From positions 1 to 64,000 of the forward strand of contig CAJNYU010001855.1 in the NCBI GenBank assembly GCA_905331475.1: a stretch of DNA of 64,000 nucleotides. Reading direction: 5' to 3'. The translations under genes were made by a program, and so were the position numbers. The stretch is from Rotaria socialis (taxonomy: Eukaryota; Rotifera; Eurotatoria; Philodinida; Philodinidae). Position 1 is the first letter of the stretch. Every line of letters starts with the position of its first letter. The notes under the pieces are model-generated. The model ran no database searches, was not told the origin of the DNA, and was given only the letters and a program-made list of their open reading frames with translations. Shown here one piece after another: positions 1-22,760 of this stretch.

Positions 1-2520
1 CCCTAGCAGCAACAAACATGTCACTTGCTATTGAAGATTACCAATTGTGGTATGCATAATATTTCTCTAAAAGCTCGAAGACATTCCTTCCATAATCGGG
101 AATAGATGCCAGAAATTCTAAGCATTGTAAGAGACTCAATATTGATCATTGAGGACTGCAATGTTTATTGTCACTACATGCCCAATCATAAGAAAAACTA
201 ACTAAGGAAAGACCACTCAAATAAAAACAGAACAAGAAACACGTAAAAAACTTTTCTTCCACTCATAGAAACATTTATTTACCGGATTTTACGTGAATGA
301 TTAATACTACATAGTAGCACACGCTTCTAGATTTAACATCAATTGATAGAGAATAACTGATTACTGTAAAACAAAATCACGAAATAATCAATCTTAGCAT
401 CTACGTCATAAGCATAGCATGAAATTATTCGATAGTTCATATTTCCTGCCTTATGTTGAGCGGCAGCTGCTTCTACTCAATGCCTCATTGTCATTCAATC
501 ATAATTTGATTCATATGATAACTTAGTATTGAATAAATTTAACATTTTAATAACATCAGTTGCCACGCGAGAACATATTGAATCCTAAATTTCAAAATAT
601 TTTACTGATGGAACATAATTCATAGAAGAAGAAGAAGAATGATGACAATGAAGTTCGATTAGGCGTAATAATCAATGATAAGATCGGGTTAAGTAATAAG
701 ATCTTAATGAAAACAGAAACATGGAACCGGGATCGTGATAATACACGTTTTTGACGATGATGATGGTGACCGACTCATGGTGATCATAAAGACGTCAATG
801 ATCCTTTCCGTGAGCAAAGATAAACTATCGAAAATCCGACTGATCTGCATATTTGGAGTATAAACATGTATGTAAACATGCAGCTTATTTTTTTTTATTT
901 CGCATGATGGCTCCCATGCAGTCGAAGAAACAACATTATTTTATCTTATAGTAATATTTATATTATCTAATAAATTGTACTTTGTATAACTGAAAAATAT
1001 TAGCAAAATACTCAGAAATAATTAAATCCTTTCTTGTAAACGTCATTTTGAAATTTTGTTTTTATTAGTGATGCTTTGAATATTTCGCAATGTTCACGTT
1101 TATTCGAATAACTTACAGTATGAGAATACGAATAAAACTAGTTTTTTTCAATATCATTCGAGAAAAGCGGCCAACAATAGCACTACAATATTTCAGATTA
1201 TTAAAATTCTGAAGAACTTTATATTTTAATAAATATTGCAAAAAAAAACGTACGACAGGTAACTATTTGTTCTATATATCTGTACAATCTTAACATTTTC
1301 CGATGAATTCGAGTAAAAAAATGCTACAAAAAGCTGAGGAGCACTCTATCGTTCTACTGACTACATTCTACAGGATAAAGTTCATCCATATTTCATCATG
1401 ATCTACTGCACATGCATTTCCTGAAGAAAAACGCAAGCGTTACATTTTGGCTTTGCTTTGTTTTTCATGGGAATATGAAATAAACACTTTTATTTTCAAT
1501 CCAACGTTTTTTGTTTCAAGAGTTCTCTTTCATCACTATACTATCAATACGATGGAGTTCATTAAACAAACGAAAATGAATGATTTTTTTCTAGATTCAA
1601 AAATCAATGAAATGATCTACATGGTGTCGAAATTCGAATGATTAATTAGCCATATTTATTCTTTATACCTGAAATTTCTATCTCATTTATTTCATCAATT
1701 TTGCATTGTACAGTATGTAAGCAATCTATATATGATATTTATAAACAACGAATTAGACTGAAATCATTGATCATGCGTGATTCATCAAATATCTCTCTAA
1801 GAATTTCGATTATAGAATCATATAAGTTATTCAATAGTATAGCGAAAAACAAATTGAAGACGATCACATTGACTCTTATCTTCTTTACATTTAAATTTAG
1901 TTTGTAAACACTTTCGTGTAGAGAGATTATGAATTGGAATCTAAATAGAACTGAGTCATAGTAGACATATTAACGATCGAATTTAGCCTCTAGTCTTATT
2001 GATATCTCAGTGATTAGTAGAGATGTAAAGCAAATAATCGACATTGTATTAAACAAAAACAAACATATATTGTGTAATTGATGTTATAAAAGAATGTTGA
2101 ACATGATCAGCCATACTATTTGCTTGCATCTTCAACATGTACATAACATCAAGTTTTACTCATTGATCAATGCATTTACATTTCGTCCCTCTGACTCCAT
2201 ATAATGCTTGACGAACTGGCCAGTTCTTAGAGATTATTGAACAGGCTGATAAATAAATAAAAACTCATCGTCAGAGACAGATACAGTTCATTCGATGATC
2301 AATCGATGTGAATTTAATTCATCGCAAACACAAAGACACTTGCAAGAAGTAACCGAAAAATAGGGTCTACCTTTCAAAAGCTGATTAAATCTGTATAGGT
2401 AGGAGAGGCGACCCTAGATATTCAATATGTAAATATAAACATATTTACATATGTTATATACGAGTGTCAGGTCAAGACAACACCCGTGCTATGCAAATTC
2501 ATTCACACCTGTAATAAAGT

Positions 2521-2750
2521 TTAAGGTGGATCATTAAAATTTTCATCTAATAAAGATCGTTTGAGAAATGGATTTTGAAAAAGATGACCGTAATGAAATA
2601 ACACTTCTTCATCTGTTTTTTCTAAAATAAGTTCACTTGATGATGTTGGAGTATTTAATAAAAATTTGTTTATCTAAGGAATTTCTTTTATCTTACCTTT
2701 GGTCTCTCACAACAATCAGAAGTTATGTCAATGAAAAGTACGACAACCAT
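2521..2750 (-). CDS. Possible small two-exon ORF, unknown
   Basis: I do not recognise this product. On the minus strand an ATG at 2750 opens a hydrophobic stretch (MVVVLFIDI) that ends at a good donor (exon 2750-2697). A second exon, 2673-2521, begins after an acceptor and runs 50 codons in phase to a TAA. The 68-residue product would have one short hydrophobic segment, a CC pair and an acidic, phenylalanine- and leucine-rich tail. Codon use in exon 2 resembles the real genes nearby. It could be the last two exons of a longer gene, an eroded copy or chance. No other exon could be found upstream. Confidence 0.25.
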
Positions 2751-3482
2751 CAGAATTACCAAGGACAAAATTTACCTCTTTTTTACCGTTTTATCTTGGA
2801 TGCAGCAAAAAGCAAGAACACTGAAGTTTGATTTTAGTTAAAACTAACAATAGAATTTTAGATAAAAAAAAAAGACAAAATCAATCTGTCATCGAGTCTA
2901 CACAGATGTAAGTATCTCAAAATGAGATGCATTTACATAATGTTTACAGCATGTCGTCTTTTGAGAGCTGGAAAACATCCCCCAAAATCGAGAAACTGTT
3001 CCTGGTACAGCAGAAATCGTTTACCCAAAAAAAGTCAAGAAGAAACACTTCATCAGGCACGCACTCCTTTCTAAGCAGAAGTTCACACAAAAGCAGAGAG
3101 ACATGGATCATCTCCTTATCGACCCTCAGACAAAATTCAACCAGAAACGGTATTATTCCAGCAGAAATGGTATTATTTTAAAGAGAAATGGTTGAACCGT
3201 TTTTCCTCTTACAAGGAGAAATTGATGAGATACTAGGAGATATTGGTTCTTTTTTTTCGCCTTATTGAGGAGTTTTGTATGTGAAAGAAAATGTTTGTTT
3301 CTCTTGAAAGATAAGTTTAGGTTGATGATTTTATCCAAAGGTATGTTGTAAATTCTTATGATACCGAATAACTTTGGACCCATTATATTGTAAATTGTAA
3401 TTGAAACCGATAGTGATATAATAAACAGGATACATTATCGGCATAGTAAAGTATTGGTATCTAAATAATTGATTTTCTGAAG

Positions 3483-3488
<6 letters not shown>

Positions 3489-3517
<29 letters not shown>
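3489..3517. repeat. (AT)n microsatellite
   Basis: An uninterrupted AT dinucleotide run lies in the non-genic flank. A second shorter TA run is at about 3713-3724. Confidence 0.9.
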
Positions 3518-3520
<3 letters not shown>

Positions 3521-3864
3521 TAGGATGAGCCCATAAACAAATGTGAAAGAACTTTCCTTATGATAGTGGGATTAATACAGTATGTTAGTGAAAATATCCA
3601 AACAATGGATGAAAAATGTTCACTTTTACAAAAGAAAAATCTTTTGACCTCTACGTTGCAGCTTGTCGTGTCGAAGTTACACTTTTTGTCGAAGTTTAAC
3701 CTCGGCACGACATATATATATATACATGAATTAGCTTTTTCCATTTCTCCTTGCTATGCGTATTTTTTGTGGGTGATCCATTTCTGCTTAAAGTGGAACA
3801 GTTTCCCGATCGATTGGTGCTGTTGTCCACTGCTGTCGTGTTAGGAGCAATTATTTGTGCAATT

Positions 3865-3870
3865 TTTATT
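3865..3870 (-). promoter_or_regulatory. Candidate poly(A) signal of ORP gene
   Basis: TTTATT on the plus strand reads AATAAA on the minus strand, about 158 bp past the ORP stop codon. Position and sequence fit a cleavage/polyadenylation signal. No transcript evidence is available. Confidence 0.4.
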
Positions 3871-4027
3871 TTCACCATAAATGAAGCCTATTTATGATTT
3901 GAGACTATCCTCATCAACAAAAATAGACAAGAATAGAATAGCAAAAGAAAAAGAAACCACAAAGTAACGAAAATGAATTGAAGAATAATAAATAAGCACC
4001 GTCGAAAAATAACACAAACCAATGACA

Positions 4028-7000
4028 CTAGTAGATTTCTGGACAATTGGCCCAATTTCTTTGCCAATATTTTTCATTCGATACCCATACATCTTGTCCT
4101 GTTACTGTGTGTTTAATAAGACGAAACCATCTAATATTTATGTATTAAAGACAAAAACAAATATAGATCTACTTAATATATTCTAAAAATGTATACCTTG
4201 GTTGCCATTCTTCTCGACGTTTTTCCATGGCTCGTCTTACTGCACGTTGTTTTTCTTCTAGGCGGTCTTTTTCTTGTCCAGCCGAATCAATATCGCCTTC
4301 TTCCATTTTACGAATATCTGGACGAAATCGTGAATCAGTCGGTGGTAATGATGATCGATTATTTTTATTTTCTTCTGTTAATTGATTAAGTGCCATGGTG
4401 AATAAAGAGAAATTATAATACTAAGAAAGGAAATTTTTTTTAAAAACAACGATATTCTTTTGATTAAGTTACTTGTAATCCATATTCTAATTTTGGCATA
4501 ATTCTCCAAAGTGTAAGAGAATTTGGTGGAAGATTCAGCTGTTCATGGGATGGATCAACATCAGGCAATTCTTCATCTAGGTCAGTATTATCGGTATCAT
4601 TTGTAGCTGTCGTTGGTGAATTCGTTATTTGTTGTTGATGACATTTCGATGCACTTTTTGCTTCTTTCTTTTGTTGTTTTAAAAATACTTCAAAACGTTC
4701 AATATCAATTGAATATAATGAATCCGTCCAATAACCGTATAAACCACGTAATTTATGTTTTCTAAACAAAATTCAATGAATTAATCATTACTGTTAAAGT
4801 TAAATTCTAATATCTTACTGTGAATCGAAAATAAAGCCTTCTACTTTATGTAATTCCTTTGATGACCATGAATATGGCTTAAAATTAAGTATAGCTTTCA
4901 TTTTATTCGAATGATTAATTATTTCCATAGTACCATGCTTTATTTAAATAAAAAGAAAACAGCAATTAAATATTACTACTCAACTTAGTAAGCTTGGTTG
5001 AGTTGGAATAGATTAATTTTATGTATTAACTTCGAGTGTATCAAACTTTTGTCAAATTTCCATGTACTGAGCATTCATATAATGAAGATATTTCTTCAGA
5101 AACATCTATAGTAAGTCTTAGAAAATAAATAATATTATAGTATGCTGAACTCTATATCACAGTTCAAGTAATTATCAACGCTACAGTATTTTCAAAGGCT
5201 GAATAGTATCGAGCTGAAAATGTTTATACGAGAAAAATAGTATTTTAAACTAGACGAGGAGACTTATGAGAATACGCAAAAGATTATTTTCTTTTAAATA
5301 CTTGTCAGACATGTATAGTTTCTTCTATAAAATCCTGTATGAATTGAGGTGGAATAATGAAAACAAAAATTTGTAAAAGAAAGAAAAGAAATAAGAAATC
5401 ATCTTCTTGAGTGTCCTTATGAATCCTCAAGTAGAAATATATATATTAGCCTTTAGAAAAAAAAGTTATTTATGTCAGCCAATGAAGAAATCTGTGCTAA
5501 TAATTAGTGTCTAGAAATTCTACGAGAATCATTAAGTATTGTTAAAATATCGTCAATACATTCCATCGCCTCATGTACAAATATAGACTATTCTAGCAGA
5601 TGATCTTGCAAGTTAACGACAAGTTCTTTCCACTGCGGGACAAATAAAGCGCGATAGTGTGTACCAATTGGTAAAAGATCATGTTTTTACTCTTTAAAAT
5701 ATATCATGTCGTTAAGCAATAACCTAAGCATAAGAAAAGGAACTAATGTCAAGTGGAAAAAATGATAATCATAAGAAATGCTAATTAAAACAAATTGAGG
5801 TGCAAAATTTAAACACCTATCAAGACAAATTTAATCATTAAGAACAATTGTCAATATGTGAAATTGTTCAAGACGTGGAAAAATTGAATACAAGTCAATT
5901 TTCTATAAATCATGCAATGCACTTTATACAGCTCTACAAAATAATGCTTAACGTATAATTATTTTTACAGTCTATTTAAATAATTTCTAAAGTTAAGATT
6001 CACTTACATATTCAAACCAAAGTCGTCCAACGACAATATTATGAATTGTACATGTTACACTTTCCCATGTATAAATTTCTCTATGTCTACAAAAACAAAA
6101 GAAAAAGAAAATTTTCCAACGTAAAAATTCTTCATGGGCTCGTTTAGAGTTTACCGTTTAAGTTCAAGTGTTAATAAACCTTTTGGATTAACTTCCATGC
6201 GTTTAACAGAAAATTTAGCTTTAGGTAAAATGCTTCCATAAAATCGCCAACGTTCACCGTTATCTTTTGATTCACATAGGAATGCACTTACTGGTGGATG
6301 ATGGCTTACTTGTTCGCTCATGTAACGAAATGGTAAATCATCTCTAGCAGAAAACAAAACAATGAATTAAACTTAACAACTAAACTGTTTCAACTCACTG
6401 AACAAATTCGTATGTTTCACCCAGTAATGGATTAAATGGTTTCGATAAACGATCGATATTACTCGATATGGATGAAGCAGCAAATGCTGCAACATACTTT
6501 TAATCAAAGAAATTCATTAGGATAAAAATTTCATGAAATATGAAAAAAAAGATATATACCTGCATTCTCATTATAGGATCAGTACATTCATCAGCACGGT
6601 CAAGTAAATATGAGTAAAGAACATTTTCAGAAAAACGTTGAAGAAATGATATTGGTTCATTCCATACAATAGGCATTGATACTTTGGATAATTCCTACAA
6701 GAAATTTACATATTAAAAATTGTCTACAGTGACTTTGTTTTTATAATTAGAGAAACAATCTCAACTTCTAACTACAGTCATTGCTCGGAGAAAAGTGTTG
6801 TTGTTGATAGTTTCTTTCATATGAATACTGAGATTTTCAATAAGACTTATGTAAAAACTATTAATTTAATCCTAAATAATTCATTAATAAAAACATGTCT
6901 ATTTTCAAAATTCAAACTGATTAATGAAACTAATGGAAAGTCGACTATGCCTAAAAACTAGCGTGCATAACTCTATTTTGATCTATATTCCCAAACTTGC

Positions 7001-9787
7001 TTTCCTTCTTTCAATAGTAGATAATTCTATAGTAAATTAAATTATTTACTTTTCCAATACATTGCTTAAGTATACTCCAAATGCTAATTGACGATCGATC
7101 AAACATTGGCACGGGGAGTTTTGTTCTAAATAGAATAATTGAAAAGGGTGAATTTTTCTTTGAAATAAAAGCATATATTAATCATTCAGAAATTGTAATG
7201 TAAACGTACCTGCGGCCACTTCTCTGTAGTATAACAGATAAGTTATCCATATGTGTTGCAGTCATAATGTAACAAGTTGTGTGAAAGGGTAGAAAATAAA
7301 AGCTTTCTATAATATTGATTTTTATTATAAATTACATCTCATTTATGACCGAATCAAATGTATTTTATCATCGAATACTTTAAGGTCGAATAAGAAAGAA
7401 AAATGGAGAAATTCAATTGCTATTATATATGTCTATGATTTTTCGAAAGAGTACAGAATTCATTTATGTGTTTCGTTTTCATTCGAAAGAATAATCTATG
7501 AAATGAGGTTTTTGTTGTTGTTGTTGTTGTTGAGTATTAACCTATTCAAGAGAAGTGACAATCTTATCGAAAAAAAGCCGATGCTTGCTAATTTATATAG
7601 TCCTCTGTTCTTCTTACTATTATCACGCCACCTACTCTTCAAGCTTCTGCTTGCATCTACAACAACGTTAGAAAAAGAAAAAAATGAGTTAGAAAGAGAA
7701 AGATAATATATGAGATGATTAGAAAGTGTTACTTATAAAAAGAAAAAGAAATGAGAAAATAATTGTCCTGCAAGCTATGTATAGCCTTTGTTGTAAAGAA
7801 GGAAAAAATTGAAATCATATGCTTAGATTCAACGTACCTGCCAAATTGTTGACGAGCAAAATTATTCCAAGTTCGCATTAGTTCTCGTTGAATATCAGTG
7901 TTATATTGATCAATATCTAGGTATCAAAATAAAAGAAATAGAAACAATTTGATTTTCTAGCGTTCTACGTTCATTTCGATTATGTCATAGTAGATTTCGT
8001 TTTTTAAAGTGTATTCAAGAAAATAATAATAAACGATGACAGCTGGTCATAGAATAATTCTAAGAAAAACGCATAATGCAATACTCGATTAAATCAAATG
8101 AAAATCATAAAAGTAGAACTATCATTAATTCATACGAGACATTTGCATGGGTACATTAAACACTTCGCATATTCTCGATTTATTACCACATATGTTTAAC
8201 ATGTGTGCGTTCTGATTCTCAACTTTAGATATCAGAACAATTGAAAAAGATAGTTTTGTTGATTTTCACTAGCTTTTAGTCATTGCAAGATTTTGTATGG
8301 AAATTTTCCAACGATTTATAAATGATGGTCAAGAATTTTGCTCATTGTACCGAAGCAATCTGCCTATTCGAGTATCTCTATTTAATTATTTATAGTTTAA
8401 CGCAGAATGACGTAGAACTAACCTTCAGATAAAAAATGAATACGGCCTTTCAATGTTGTAGAAGAATATAAGCTTTTCAAAAGTACGTGACAATTTACAG
8501 ATTTACACTATTCTATTTAAACTAAAGATTTAATCGAACAAGAGGTTTTTCCTTTTATATGACATTAGGCATGTTGAATATAATGAATGAATAAGTAATT
8601 TATTAAATTAATATAGAACAAAATTCTATATAATATAAATAATATTATTTATTATAATGGCTACATTTTATTTTACAAACATAAGAAAACAGTTTTACAA
8701 ATAATTCATATTATAATATTAAGCGCATTAATCAAAAATAGAAATGTGATAAGACTTTGCTTGCAGATTGGTTATTTCAATGCAGACGCACAAGTTTTTG
8801 TTATCTCTATTGTCAAACAGTCAAGATTTCTTTTCATTAAATTTTACTATTTTATAATAAAGTATTTAAAAAGCAATTGAATGAGACGCACCTCAATTAT
8901 TTTTAATTACAAGTACGCAATCGAAATGATTCAAGTATATCAATTTATTATGTTTATCTAATGATAACAGATATTCTCATGACTCTTCAGGCATCATTAA
9001 ATCAATAGAGTTAGAAAGGAAGAAGAGCTTTTGCTGACTAACTAAAACATCATCAGGTGAAACATATGAGTTGATTAACACATCAAATAAATTATGCATT
9101 ATCAACATGAAAATTCTCATTATGTTTATGGATGTTTTATATTGCTTAATGATTAGTAGGATTTTTTTATTGAAAATATGAATATTATATGACTCAGAAA
9201 GCAGAAGCCTCGTTGCGCAACAAGCACAAAAAGTCTGTAGATGTTTCTTATAGTGATTTTTTCTTAAATTAACTTCCTATATGTAAAAATAAACAGAATA
9301 AATCTCTTGAGTATATTGTCTTTTTAAAGTGTCCTTGATTAATCTAATTCATTTTTCTTTATAAACGAAAACTCAAACTCAAAAGGCTGGTTATACAACT
9401 CTACAAAGAGAAAAGAAAATTATAAACGATTGTAAAAGAAAACGTCTAAAACAAACTGCTAAAAAAAATATTTTCATCAATAACAACATGGTAGGTTCCC
9501 TGATAAACGTAGAAGCCAAGTTTTTTTCTCGATAACAACTTGTTTAAAAGAAAAAGAAACTTCGATGAATTTCTTTTGTTTAAAAGTATTTTACTTGTTA
9601 ACATGATATATTTGTCAACCAGTATTTTAAATAAATACTTATTCTGTGTTAATATTTACTAATAAGAATGAAAATGATCGTTTTCAAACGATTTATTTAG
9701 GATCACATGAAGAAGAAAAAAAGAGTTTTCAAAACTTTACGTACCATTAGCATCGAAAAATTCGTCATCACTAGTTTGGTCAGTCAT
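4028..9787 (-). CDS. OSBPL2: Oxysterol-binding protein-related protein (short ORP1/ORP2 type)
   Basis: This is a lipid-transfer protein of the OSBP/ORP family, which exchanges sterol and phosphoinositide between the ER and other membranes. The model has 11 exons: 9787-9745, 7916-7838, 7125-7050, 6694-6560, 6496-6399, 6343-6155, 6086-6008, 4937-4819, 4761-4473, 4420-4197, 4130-4028. They join in phase to 477 residues, the length of human ORP2 (480). The family signature EQVSHHPP is at residues 154-161. Upstream are LPVPMF and [12 protein letters not shown], which match the start of the ORD lid and core. The C-terminus has [11 protein letters not shown] and a charged helix before WQPRWF, also typical. 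There is no PH domain, so it is the short form. An EFFDA core near residue 9 resembles an FFAT motif for VAP binding. Introns 1 (1.8 kb) and 7 (1.07 kb) are long. ORP1 and ORP2 cannot be separated by eye. Confidence 0.93.
7511..7533. repeat. (TTG)n microsatellite
   Basis: A short run of TTG trinucleotides lies within ORP intron 2 (plus-strand reading). It is a simple repeat that creates a spurious poly-Leu frame. Confidence 0.8.
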
Positions 9788-12400
9788 TCTTTTAGTCTAA
9801 ATTTGTTGTTTTTTTTTATAAATTAATTCTAAATAATAATTCTAATCAATAATATTAATTAAAAATAATTTTCGGCATGCATTTTTTCATATATACTTAT
9901 TAAAATATTTTTCTAATGATGAAATATATTGACATTAATTTGAATGAATAAATCTGGAAATAATGAGAATACAAAAGAAGAAATATGTTACGTTTTCTTT
10001 TATTGAGAATCGTTAAGAGAAACGTTATTTCGAATGTTTCAGCATTGACAACGTGGGTTTAATGTAAGCTTGAAAAAAACTGAGAGAGAAAGCGTTCTCT
10101 TACTCGTTTTTTTTCCGTTTTCTTTCCTCTTTTGTCGCTGCTATCTTTTATCATATGCTGACATTAGCATCCACTTTTTTTTTCGTCGTCCTTTGGCACA
10201 TTGTTTTTTGGCAATGCCAATGAATGTTTGTGGACAACAGACACAGGTGATATGTAAATATCACCAAAAATAAAGTGATTCGGTATGCGATGAAAGAAAA
10301 AAAAAGAGCGAGAGAAAGAAAGAAACACTAGATGCAAGTTTGTTGCTGTTAAGTTTTCTTTCTTCCTCTGCCCTATTTTTCTTTTTCGTTCGATTGAACG
10401 TAATTTACTTAGAAGGATCAACGATCGGATTGAAACTATGTAAGAGAGTAACAAGGAGAAATTCATTATGCACGAGAACGTATGTTCGTGTGTTTACATT
10501 ATACATTCGTATGCGAGCATGAATTTTGTTATTGAATTTCAAGAAAAAAGATAAATTTGAAAAGAAAACTAGCTAAAACCTTTTTTGAAATTTTGTGTCA
10601 ATCACAGAAGTGGTTAGCACATGCATCGAGGGGCCACCACGAGGCAATTGGTGGCAGTTGCCACATCTGACAAAAATATTGCCGTACGTGAAAAAAATAT
10701 TAATAGTATCTATACGCATCGGTGGATCACTCCACACGCAATTTTCACACCTGAGAATATTATTAGTGGCATATATCTATCTGTATATACACATACGTCA
10801 CATCTAAAACATGTCTTTCTTTATATAAAAAAAAAAAGAAGCTAGGCGTTACTATTTATTACTACACCTCCATATCAGACGCTGGCTCGCCAATGAGTAC
10901 ATGTGAGCTAAGTGAACTTTTGTAACTGACGTATGTCATATAGATCAAAGAAAAATAAGTCATAAAATAAGTAACGGAGAAAGAAAACGAGTTTTCTGGT
11001 GGTTGCGAAGTTTGGCACGCTACATCTGGTGAAAAGTTAAATAAGGCTAATCAGTCAAAGTAGTCAGGTTTTAGGAAGCAGAAATCTACCAATGAGCAAT
11101 TAATTACATATTGAAGAGATCAAGTATCTCTAGTACATGAAATCATGAATTGTGCACGTTTACTTAAAGAATATTTTATTAGCTTTTCTTATGCAGCTAT
11201 TGTCTTTGATGAAACAAAACAAGTACTATAAATTCATCTGAATCTTGGATTTTCGAATGCTTCTTAAATCAACGTCAAATAAAAAATAACACGAAAGATA
11301 GTAACCCAGGATTGAACAAGTATCAAATTATCCATGTCAACTACAGTAAATATTCATAAATCGGTGTTTTCTTAGCAGGACGTATTTCAAAATCATAAGT
11401 GTCTTGCAATCATTTATACCATATGATCGATCACAATTACAGTGAGATTTTTCTTAGCAACATAGTAAAAATTCGGCATAAGAGTTTCTATGATTTTTTT
11501 GATGTTATTCCTATGAGAATTTAAATTGTTCTTTTTTAATTAAAAAATTCAGTCGTAAATAAATAATGAGAATTTTTCTAGATACTAAAAAGAAAGCGGT
11601 TAGTGCAATCCCTGTGGGATTAAAATGTGAAACACGATGAAACTCCTTTTCTGGAATCCATCTATCACTGTGTGTGATGGTCTGTGACGCTTCTCTGTCA
11701 CTGTCTATACTATGGTGTATGGAGTCTCTAGAAACCATCACAGATCGTGGCAGAAACCTCAAAAGCCATCACAGACCGTGACAGAGAAATAAATAAATAA
11801 CTAATTAATTAACTTCTCTGTCCCGGTCTGTGGGGGTGGGGGCAGGGGAAGGGTCCAAATTTCTACCATATATACTTCAAAACTCCTTTCAGATCGTGTT
11901 TCACAAAAAGGAAGAGGATACGATGTGTTGTGTTATTTTGTTTCTATTTACACTGAAATTTTCTCCACTCGTTGTTAATAGTTGAAAAGTTTTTTCAATG
12001 GTCATTGTTTCATTAATTAAAATGTCTTGCTTCAAATCAATAAAAAGAAAGATTCTAGTTGCAAAGATTGAACACTTCTATGAAACATTTTGATAGAAAC
12101 CAAGATTTGACTAGACACATTCCCTCTATATATACAAGAGCAAAAAGATGACGCTCTGTTATGATTCATGTCTACTCAGTTATTTTCTATTTTTTAACGT
12201 TACCGACCAATGATCTATCGGCGACACGGAAAAATGATTCAGTCATACACAGAAATTGAGAAAGAAAAAAAGCTATTGCAAAGAAAGAACACGAAATTCT
12301 CTTTTTTTTTGTCTACGGTGTTGTTTATTTTTTATTTTAAGATTTTTTTATTATTATGACAAATGGCTTGAGAAGTACTTGAAAAAGAAAACTTGCGATC
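9788..12400. other. Intergenic region between divergent ORP and USP32 genes
   Basis: This 2.6-kb spacer separates the start codons of two divergently transcribed genes, so it should hold both promoters. It is AT-rich with poly-A/poly-T tracts (for example 10170-10182 and 12301-12309). No conserved coding segment was found. It contains a candidate inverted-repeat element at 11626-11905 and a G-rich patch at about 11830-11850. No convincing core promoter motif can be assigned. Confidence 0.6.
11626..11905. mobile_element. Candidate MITE-like element with 13-bp terminal inverted repeats
   Basis: The left end TGTGAAACACGAT (11626-11638) is exactly inverted at the right end ATCGTGTTTCACA (11893-11905). 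Inside are two direct copies of CCATCACAGAYCGTGRCAGA (11735-11754 and 11766-11785), with inverted versions of the same words at 11673-11700. No coding capacity is seen. This organisation fits a small non-autonomous DNA element or foldback. The flanks are A-rich (AAAA on both sides), so a target duplication cannot be decided. Confidence 0.45.

Positions 12401-22760
<10,360 letters not shown>

Larger units (their letters stand above)
1..4027. other. AT-rich non-genic flank
   Basis: No recognisable conserved gene was found in this stretch on either strand. Its open frames are short and show no family motifs. It contains an (AT)n microsatellite near 3489-3517 and short AGA repeats near 627-640. 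One possible two-exon small frame on the minus strand (2521-2750) is listed separately. The right end is the downstream side of the ORP gene, with an AATAAA on the minus strand at 3865-3870. Confidence 0.6.

Noticed and set aside
4189-4389. Plus-strand 66-residue frame
   Set aside because: Antisense of the ORP exon 4420-4197, with no homology on that strand.
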